Below, piece after piece: positions 6,970 to 11,548 of a stretch of 11,548 nt of DNA. The translations under genes were made by a program, and so were the position numbers. The stretch's first letter is position 1. Each line of letters begins with the position of its first letter. Origin of the DNA: UBA5314 sp040217815 (GTDB lineage Bacteria > Bacillota > Syntrophomonadia > Syntrophomonadales > Syntrophomonadaceae); assembly GCA_040217815.1 (NCBI GenBank), contig JBEHWI010000069.1, positions 1-11,548 of the forward strand, given 5' to 3'. The notes under the pieces were generated by a model. It worked only from the letters and a program-made list of their open reading frames with translations, was not told where the DNA came from and did not search any database.

Positions 6970-7127
6970 GTACAACGTTCCATATATTTATGCACATAAT
7001 TTGGGCAGATTTTTCCGAATTACTGCGTTGTCGTCAATCGCAATACGTCCAGTATTACTCATTCCTCCGCCTTGTTCTTCGAAAAAATCTACTCCAACTT
7101 ATATGCACAATATACGGAACGTTGTAC
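6970..7127. mobile_element. MITE-like element with about 50-bp imperfect terminal inverted repeats
   Basis: The ends GTACAACGTTCC (6970–6981) and GGAACGTTGTAC (7116–7127) are exact inverted copies. The similarity continues inward to about 7019 and 7079 (…AGATTTTT, CGAA) with a few substitutions and two small gaps. TTA occurs on both sides (6967–6969 and 7128–7130), consistent with a 3-bp target duplication. The right-hand TTA is also the DUF362 stop codon. The 158-bp size, absence of a transposase and long inverted ends fit a non-autonomous miniature element; no family name is claimed. If transcribed it would fold into a long hairpin, since nothing clearly stops transcription coming from DUF362. 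Confidence 0.75.
7009..7037 (-). promoter_or_regulatory. Possible outward promoter inside the MITE-like element, facing the ROK kinase
   Basis: On the minus strand TTGACG (7037–7032) and AAAAAT (7014–7009) are separated by exactly 17 bases. The −35 matches five of six consensus bases; the −10 matches only four. It would start transcription about 60 bases before the kinase start codon. Inference from motif and spacing only. Confidence 0.3.
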
Positions 7128-8252
7128 TTAAATCTCAATAAGCTCGTATTCCATGCTGCCCATCCCCAGGCTTTCGGCATGCTTTAAAGTAGCCATCCAG
7201 CCTATACCGGGATGCACGGCTTCGAATTTATCCTTACCGGGCGGCAGCCCCTCTATCATACAACCGGGCAATACCGGAAGGGTGTTCACCATGTCCGCAC
7301 AGGCCCGGTCCAAAGCCACCGCATCCATCGAGGCCATTATGCCCAGATTGGGGACGATGGCGGCATCGTTGTGGCCGTAACAGTCGCATTCTGGACTTAT
7401 ATCCATGACAAACGAGACATAGAGCACTTTGCCTGGTTTATCAATAACTGCCCCCAGGGCGTATTCAGCCATCTTTTCCTGGGTGGTTTCGGGAGTGGTC
7501 CGCCAGGAAGGCATGATAGCATCAAAGGTGCAGGTTACCGCGCACTCTCCACAGCCCAGGCACTTTTCACCGACTATAGAAGACTTCTGCCCCTTTTTAT
7601 TGCCTTCCCAAGCTTCCATGACCATGGCATCGGCCGGGCACCATTTTTGACACTTGGCGCAGCCGGTGCATTTTGCTTCCAGTACTTTGGGCAGCATATC
7701 GGAATGCATCTGCTGTTTGCCGCTGCGGGAACCAAGTCCCATCCCCAGGTTTTTTATGGCTCCTCCAAACCCGGTCAGCTCGTGGCACTTAAAATGGGTC
7801 ATAACCACCATGGCATCGGCATGAACAGCCGCGCTGCCGATATTCACCTCTTTGAAATGGGTTCCCGGTATGGAAACTTTGATATAATCTTTCCCGGTCA
7901 AACCATCGGCTATGATCAGGGGAGCCCCCACCACCGAGTAATCAAACCCGTTTTCGATGGCCGCCTGCAGGTGGTCGACCGAATTGGACCGCCAGCCTTT
8001 ATACAGGGTGTTGGCATCAGTCAAAAAAGGCTTGCCGCCTTTCTTCTTTATCATATCCACCATCCGCCGCACATAGGGAGGCCTGATGTAACTTAAGTTT
8101 CCCGGCTCGCCGAAATGAAGCTTGATGGCCACCAGATCGCCGGATTCGATTACCTGGTTCAGCCCGGCTTTCTGGCTCAGCTTCTCCATTTTGTCCAGCA
8201 GGCTGCGATTGTTCCTGGCCCTCAAATTTGTGAAATAGACCTTGGATGCCAT
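7128..8252 (-). CDS. DUF362-domain protein with two 4Fe-4S ferredoxin motifs
   Basis: The 374-residue protein has a DUF362-type fold (KLHFGEPGN near 44–52, THFKCHELTGFGGAIKNLGMG near 152–172). Two ferredoxin-type cluster motifs follow: CxxCxxCxxxCP (C195, C198, C201, C205) and CxxCxxCxxxC (C231, C234, C237, C241). The C-terminal part has further conserved-looking residues including ECDCYGHND (288–296). There is no signal peptide or membrane segment, so it should be a cytoplasmic iron-sulphur protein, probably in electron transfer. Substrate and partner are unknown; such proteins are common in strict anaerobes. The start ATG at 8250–8252 has a strong AAGGAGGG six to seven bases upstream. It follows the HAD gene by 11 bases, so the two are co-transcribed. 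Its TAA stop forms the border of the MITE-like element. Confidence 0.9.
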   Translation of the reverse strand: MASKVYFTNLRARNNRSLLDKMEKLSQKAGLNQVIESGDLVAIKLHFGEPGNLSYIRPPYVRRMVDMIKKKGGKPFLTDANTLYKGWRSNSVDHLQAAIENGFDYSVVGAPLIIADGLTGKDYIKVSIPGTHFKEVNIGSAAVHADAMVVMTHFKCHELTGFGGAIKNLGMGLGSRSGKQQMHSDMLPKVLEAKCTGCAKCQKWCPADAMVMEAWEGNKKGQKSSIVGEKCLGCGECAVTCTFDAIMPSWRTTPETTQEKMAEYALGAVIDKPGKVLYVSFVMDISPECDCYGHNDAAIVPNLGIMASMDAVALDRACADMVNTLPVLPGCMIEGLPPGKDKFEAVHPGIGWMATLKHAESLGMGSMEYELIEI

Positions 8253-8263
8253 AAACGCCCTCC

Positions 8264-9067
8264 TTACAAAACAAATTTATACAGAGCTTCCGCTACCCCT
8301 TCCTCTTCATTGCTGTGGGTTACATAAGCGGCGGCTTGCTTTACCTCATCCCGGGCATTGCCCATAGCAACACCCAGTCCGGCCCATTCAATCATGGCCA
8401 GATCATTGTAGCTGTCCCCCAGGGCCATTACCTGGTTCCTGGCAATGCCGTAATGATCGGCCACCACCTGCAACGCGTCCCCTTTGGTAGCCTGGGGATG
8501 CATCACTTCCAGATAATAGGGCTTGGAGCGGGTTATATTTAGATGTTTCTGGGAGTACCTTGCAACGAGCTCACTCTGAAGTTTGGAAATGAGTTCCTTA
8601 TCATGCACTACCGATAGGATCTTCAGCGTCTCCCGGGATTTCGCCATCTCCCGCAGGTTTTCCATAAGAACCGGTTCAACTCCGGCCAGTTCGGAATATT
8701 CCTTTCCGTCTTTCGTCAAGCGTTCCATGCACAACTGATCGCCAAAGTAGCAGTGATAGTGAACACCGGCCTGGTGAAAAAAGTCCATAACCTCAACCGC
8801 TTCCGTAAAGGGCACCGGTTTATTGTAAAGCACTTCACCGGATAGGGAATTCTTTACCAGGGCCCCCTGGTAGGTAATAAGGGGCACGTCCACCTGCAGC
8901 AGCCTGGCATAGGGCAGGGCTGAGCGGTACATGCGGCCGGTGGCCAGGGTTACCAGAACCCCCTTTTTCTGCACCTGGCGAATTATCTCCAGGCAGTGCC
9001 CGGAGATTTGAAGATCCGGATCGAGCAGGGTGTCGTCCAGATCAATCGCCACCAGTTTTATAGTCAT
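8264..9067 (-). CDS. Cof-type HAD-IIB family phosphatase
   Basis: From ATG at 9065–9067 the protein has 267 residues, the normal length for Cof/YidA-type HAD hydrolases. Motif I is DLDDT (D9, D11, T13), motif II is TLATGR (T43), motif III is the Lys in ATKGDA (K195), and motif IV is GDSYND (D218, D222). The C2B cap lies between motifs II and III, at about residues 85–190. Such enzymes remove phosphate from small sugar phosphates or flavin and pyridoxal precursors; the substrate cannot be read from the sequence. The start is fixed by GGAGG seven bases upstream. An in-frame extension to 9184 exists only because the palindrome at 9098–9178 is open in this frame, and it is rejected. It is the first gene of a pair with DUF362, 11 bases apart. 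Confidence 0.93.
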   Translation of the reverse strand: MTIKLVAIDLDDTLLDPDLQISGHCLEIIRQVQKKGVLVTLATGRMYRSALPYARLLQVDVPLITYQGALVKNSLSGEVLYNKPVPFTEAVEVMDFFHQAGVHYHCYFGDQLCMERLTKDGKEYSELAGVEPVLMENLREMAKSRETLKILSVVHDKELISKLQSELVARYSQKHLNITRSKPYYLEVMHPQATKGDALQVVADHYGIARNQVMALGDSYNDLAMIEWAGLGVAMGNARDEVKQAAAYVTHSNEEEGVAEALYKFVL

Positions 9068-9097
9068 TTCATCCTCCTGAATATCGTTCAACCAATT

Positions 9098-9178
9098 AAG
9101 GGACATGGGGGACGGTTCTTTTTGTCCCTCCTTAAAACTTGCAGGGAGGGACAAAAAGAACCGTCCCCCATGTCCCTT
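9098..9178. repeat. Perfect 34-bp inverted repeat (REP/MITE-like palindrome, GGGAC…GTCCC family)
   Basis: Bases 9098–9131 and 9145–9178 are exact inverted copies separated by a 13-base loop. Each arm is itself bordered by a short inverted pair, GGGACA at its outer end and TGTCCC or GTCCC at its inner end, around a core containing GGGGACGGTTCTTTTT. A second copy of that core is at 11526–11540. Similar GGGACGGTTCTTT repeats are widespread in clostridial genomes and are often seen near REP-associated (Y1/IS200-like) transposases; that link is from memory and no transposase is in the window. It lies between the YvlD-type gene and the HAD gene. Confidence 0.85.
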
Positions 9179-9200
9179 TGTCATTAATACATGTGATTAT

Positions 9201-9563
9201 CTATCGAAAATTAAAAGAGCGATCATCTATAAAGAAGGATATTACGCCGCTGATGATGCTCATAACTATGGCTGCCAGTATGGCCCAACCGAAACCGGCG
9301 ATATCAAAACCGCGCACCGTTATCGAGGTTATCCAAAGTAAAAAGCCGTTGATCACGAACGTAAATAATCCGAGGGTGACTATGTTGAGGGGCAGGGTCA
9401 AGCCGATAAGAATTGGCCTGATAAAGGCGTTTACGACACCCAGAAATACAGAACCAACTATGGCCGCCCAAACGGTCAATTCGAAATTCGAGCCCAGCAG
9501 CAAGGCGGTTAGGATAAGGGCTAGAATATTGAGCACCCATCTTACCATCCATCCCCGTATCAT
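9201..9563 (-). CDS. Small four-helix membrane protein, YvlD / PF04020 (phage-holin-like) family
   Basis: The 120-residue protein is almost entirely hydrophobic, with four predicted membrane segments at about residues 7–24, 32–48, 56–80 and 89–112. The family block VNAFIRPIL…LTLPLNIVTLGLFTFVING (44–73) is clear. The family is annotated as a four-TMS holin-like superfamily, but chromosomal members such as Bacillus YvlD belong to envelope-stress gene sets and are not phage lysis genes. No phage genes occur here, so a lysis role is unlikely. The start ATG at 9561–9563 is preceded by AAAGGGGAG, and a strong promoter lies about 36 bases upstream. It appears to be transcribed alone, with the palindrome at 9098–9178 just downstream. 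Confidence 0.9.
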   Translation of the reverse strand: MIRGWMVRWVLNILALILTALLLGSNFELTVWAAIVGSVFLGVVNAFIRPILIGLTLPLNIVTLGLFTFVINGFLLWITSITVRGFDIAGFGWAILAAIVMSIISGVISFFIDDRSFNFR

Positions 9564-9598
9564 TGTAACTCCCCTTTCTTAATTATCTCCCTGTTAAA

Positions 9599-9607
9599 AT
9601 TATACCA
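9599..9607 (-). promoter_or_regulatory. Extended −10 promoter of the YvlD-like gene
   Basis: On the minus strand TGGTATAAT (9607–9599) is a perfect TATAAT preceded by the TGn extension. It gives a 5' leader of about 29 bases before the ATG at 9563. No good −35 sequence is visible at 16–18 bases upstream, which is acceptable for extended −10 promoters. Confidence 0.65.
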
Positions 9608-9651
9608 TCCCTGACCGCAGATATTTCCATTGCTGTTTTACATATTATCGT

Positions 9652-9667
9652 TATTTCCCGGGAAATA
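9652..9667. repeat. 16-bp perfect palindrome just after the uvrC stop codon
   Basis: TATTTCCC at 9652–9659 is followed directly by its inverted copy GGGAAATA. It begins two bases past the uvrC stop and is not followed by a T tract, so it does not look like a Rho-independent terminator. It lies about 45 bases upstream of the −10 of the next gene and could be a protein-binding site. Confidence 0.5.
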
Positions 9668-9669
9668 TT

Positions 9670-11466
9670 TCAGGATTTCTGCTGTCTCAGCAAATAGTTT
9701 AAAATATCCCTGGCCAAATTGATACTTATTCCGGGAAGGGAACTGATCTCTTTGGGCGAAGCGGCTCTAATTTTGTTTACCGAGCCGAAATGCTGTAAAA
9801 GGGCCTTTTTTCTTTTTTCCCCTACACCCGGGATTTCATCCAACAGCGAACTGGTAATTTTCTTATTTCTTCGCTGCCGGTTATAGCTAATGGCAAAACG
9901 ATGAGCCTCATCACGCAGCCTCTGTAAAAGCTGCAGCCCTTCATCCCGGCGGGGCAGGAGCAGGGATTCCCCCTGCCCGGGCAGAAATATTTCCTCTCTC
10001 TTTTTAGCCAGGCTTATAACCGCTACATCTTCACCTAGTTCATGGAGGACCTTCTGGGCGGCATGCAGCTGGCCCAGCCCTCCGTCAATCACCAGCAAGT
10101 CAGGCTCGGGAAGGAAATTGGGATTGCCCTGGCGGGCTTCCTTAAAGCGGCGCTGCAGGGTTTCAGCCAGGGAACTGTAGTCGTCGTTCTGTTCCTGTTT
10201 AATTTTAAACCGGCGGTAGGCCTTTTTGTCAGGCGCAGCATGGGTAAAAACCACCATGGAAGCTACCGTTTCCGTTCCGCCCAGGTGGGAGACGTCATAG
10301 CATTCGATGCGCTCGGGAATCGTCTCCAGGTTGAGCGCCTGACTCAACTGCAGTAAGACTCTCTGCCTTTTATCATCCTGGTTCAACTGCTCTTCCATCA
10401 ACAACCGTGCGTTGTTCTCCACCATTTCCATCAGGCGGCGTTTTTCTCCTTTTACCGGGATTCTGATATCCACCCGGTGTCCGCTCAGCTCTTTGAACCA
10501 TTCGGACAGGAGCTGCCGGTTGGCGGGAAGGTGGTTGACCAGCAATTCTTCAATTGTATCATGGTCTTCGGTAAAATAGCTGCGCAGCAAAAATTCCATC
10601 ATCTCGGCTTCACTTTCTTCCATGACCCGGGTCAGCCAGAAGCTCTCCTTGCTGATCAATTTTCCCCGGCGAATCTTGAAGATCAAGGCCAGGGCTGAGC
10701 GCGGGGCCAATACAAGAGCGGCCAGATCCAGGTTGTACGGAGTTGCCAGAGCCACCTGCTGCTTTTCACCCAGCCTCTTCAAGCTCTGTACCTGGTCGCG
10801 CAGCCGGGCCGCTTTTTCATATTCCAGATTGGCGGCCGCTTCCTTCATCTGCATCTCACTGCTCTTGACCAGCTGCATATAGTCCCCTTCCATAAAAGCG
10901 ATCAGATCTCTGACCAGCTCCTGATAATCCTCGGGACTAACCTTGCCGACACAGGGACCCCAGCATCTTCCGATATCATGGTTCAGGCAGGGCCGTCCCC
11001 GGCGGCTGAAGGTTTTGCAGGAGCGCAGCATGAAGATAGAGTTCAAAACCCGCAGGTTCTCGCGCAGGGAGGCCGCATCGGTGTAGGGTCCAAAATACCG
11101 GGAAACCCCGTCCTTTTTCTCCCTGACCATAGACAGGCGGGGAAATTCGTCAGCCACGGTCAGTTTCAGGTAAGGATAGGTCTTGTCGTCTCTGAGGAGA
11201 ATATTGTAGCGGGGGTGGTGGGCCTTAATCAGGTTGTCTTCCAGGAGCAGGGCTTCCATCTCGCTCCCGGTAACGATAAAGTCAAAGCCGGCCACCCGGT
11301 TCATCATGGCCCTGACCTTGGGCTCCAACTTTTCACTGGCCTGGAAATAGGAGCGCATGCGATTGCGCAGGAGCTTGGCCTTGCCGACATATATGACCCG
11401 CCCCTCGCTGTCCTTGTAGATATATACCCCCGGCTGCATGGGCACATTTTTTAACCTGTCTCTCAT
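9670..11466 (-). CDS. uvrC: UvrABC excinuclease subunit C
   Basis: The 598-residue protein is full length for UvrC, the dual-incision nuclease of nucleotide excision repair, recruited by UvrB at damaged DNA. Domains in order: GIY-YIG nuclease (GVYIYKD at 13–19, IYVGKA at 25–30, catalytic Glu in EALLLEDNLIK at E76); a four-cysteine group (C150, C160, C168, C172), matching the cysteines reported to hold an iron-sulphur cluster in E. coli UvrC; a UVR/UvrB-binding helix pair (about 197–231); the RNase H-like 5'-incision domain (ECYDVSHLGGTETV with D391, VIDGGLGQL with D461, DEAHRFAISYNR with H522); and tandem helix-hairpin-helix motifs (about 540–595). The start ATG at 11464–11466 has AAGGAG about nine bases upstream. 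The gene looks intact. Confidence 0.98.
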   Translation of the reverse strand: MRDRLKNVPMQPGVYIYKDSEGRVIYVGKAKLLRNRMRSYFQASEKLEPKVRAMMNRVAGFDFIVTGSEMEALLLEDNLIKAHHPRYNILLRDDKTYPYLKLTVADEFPRLSMVREKKDGVSRYFGPYTDAASLRENLRVLNSIFMLRSCKTFSRRGRPCLNHDIGRCWGPCVGKVSPEDYQELVRDLIAFMEGDYMQLVKSSEMQMKEAAANLEYEKAARLRDQVQSLKRLGEKQQVALATPYNLDLAALVLAPRSALALIFKIRRGKLISKESFWLTRVMEESEAEMMEFLLRSYFTEDHDTIEELLVNHLPANRQLLSEWFKELSGHRVDIRIPVKGEKRRLMEMVENNARLLMEEQLNQDDKRQRVLLQLSQALNLETIPERIECYDVSHLGGTETVASMVVFTHAAPDKKAYRRFKIKQEQNDDYSSLAETLQRRFKEARQGNPNFLPEPDLLVIDGGLGQLHAAQKVLHELGEDVAVISLAKKREEIFLPGQGESLLLPRRDEGLQLLQRLRDEAHRFAISYNRQRRNKKITSSLLDEIPGVGEKRKKALLQHFGSVNKIRAASPKEISSLPGISINLARDILNYLLRQQKS

Positions 11467-11503
11467 ACCGTAATCTCCTTAGTTAACACGGGTACGCAGG
11501 TAC

Positions 11504-11548
11504 GCGGGCATGGGGACGGCGGGCATGGGGACGGTTCTTTTGCCCGCT
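11504..11548. repeat. Tandem copy and partial member of the GGGGACGGTTCTTT repeat family upstream of uvrC
   Basis: A 15-base unit, GCGGGCATGGGGACG, occurs twice in a row (11504–11518 and 11519–11533). It continues into GGTTCTTTTGCCCGC, so GCGGGCA (11519–11525) and TGCCCGC (11541–11547) form inverted ends. The core matches the arms of the palindrome at 9098–9178, but the tips are GGGCA/TGCCC instead of GGGACA/TGTCCC. The element may continue past the window edge. A short direct repeat of GGTACGC (11491–11497 and 11499–11505) lies beside it. Confidence 0.7.

Noticed and set aside
6944..6997. 18-residue N-terminal extension of the ROK kinase
   Set aside because: It runs into the MITE-like element and precedes the usual family N-terminus; GTG or TTG near 6943 follows AGGGGGG.
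7212..8096. 294-codon plus-strand open frame opposite DUF362
   Set aside because: It lies wholly antisense to a well-supported iron-sulphur protein gene, shows no recognisable family and has no clear ribosome-binding site; a shadow frame.
9098..9178. Rho-independent terminator
   Set aside because: The stem is long and perfect but no T tract follows on either strand, and the nested repeat structure fits a dispersed palindromic element better.
9068..9184. 39-residue N-terminal extension of the HAD protein
   Set aside because: It is encoded by the palindromic repeat; the family start with a good ribosome-binding site is ATG at 9067.
9201..9563. Phage holin and a prophage remnant
   Set aside because: PF04020 is only holin-like; there are no endolysin, capsid or integrase genes nearby, and the YvlD-type chromosomal role fits better.
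10978..11454. 158-codon plus-strand open frame opposite uvrC
   Set aside because: Antisense to the conserved GIY-YIG and cysteine region of UvrC; no family features.
11491..11548. CRISPR array
   Set aside because: The repeats are contiguous without unique spacers and match the interspersed palindromic element.

Overview
The window looks like a chromosomal segment of an anaerobic, low-to-mid GC Firmicute of the class Clostridia. This is inferred from three things: the PHP–rapZ–yvcK order, a secreted S-layer-homology protein with YcdB-type repeats, and a DUF362 polyferredoxin-like protein. A syntrophic or Peptococcales-like lineage fits, but the genus cannot be fixed from the sequence. All nine protein genes lie on the minus strand, so transcription runs from high to low coordinates. 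No rRNA, tRNA, CRISPR array, phage module or intact transposase was seen.

Layout in the direction of transcription. (1) uvrC (11466–9670), the nuclease subunit of nucleotide excision repair. (2) A four-helix membrane protein of the YvlD/PF04020 family (9563–9201), with its own extended −10 promoter. (3) A long perfect palindrome (9098–9178), then a two-gene unit of a Cof-type HAD phosphatase and a DUF362 protein with two 4Fe-4S motifs (9067–7128). (4) A 158-bp MITE-like element (6970–7127) inserted exactly at the DUF362 stop codon. (5) A ROK-family sugar kinase and a bifunctional phosphoglucose/phosphomannose isomerase (6943–4918), followed by hairpins. (6) A 347-nt leader or intergenic stretch, then a 710-residue secreted YcdB/SLH protein (4570–2438) closed by a clear Rho-independent terminator. 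(7) A tight operon of a PHP-domain hydrolase, rapZ (yvcJ) and yvcK (2301 to beyond base 1). yvcK is cut by the window edge.

Functional reading. The ROK kinase and the isomerase would make and interconvert hexose 6-phosphates. RapZ and YvcK are, in studied bacteria, regulators that sense amino-sugar and cell-wall precursor status (GlcN6P and UDP-GlcNAc respectively). The neighbourhood therefore joins hexose-phosphate supply, cell-wall precursor control and a wall-attached surface protein, though the parts are separate transcription units.

The most unusual points are these. yvcK has no canonical start codon and reads in the same frame as rapZ across a single TGA. The MITE-like element carries about 50-bp imperfect inverted ends and sits between possible TTA target duplications. 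Three hairpin repeats have related GGGAC/GTCCC or GGGC/GCCC tips. I see no convincing undescribed multi-gene system; the protein genes are ordinary housekeeping or accessory families.
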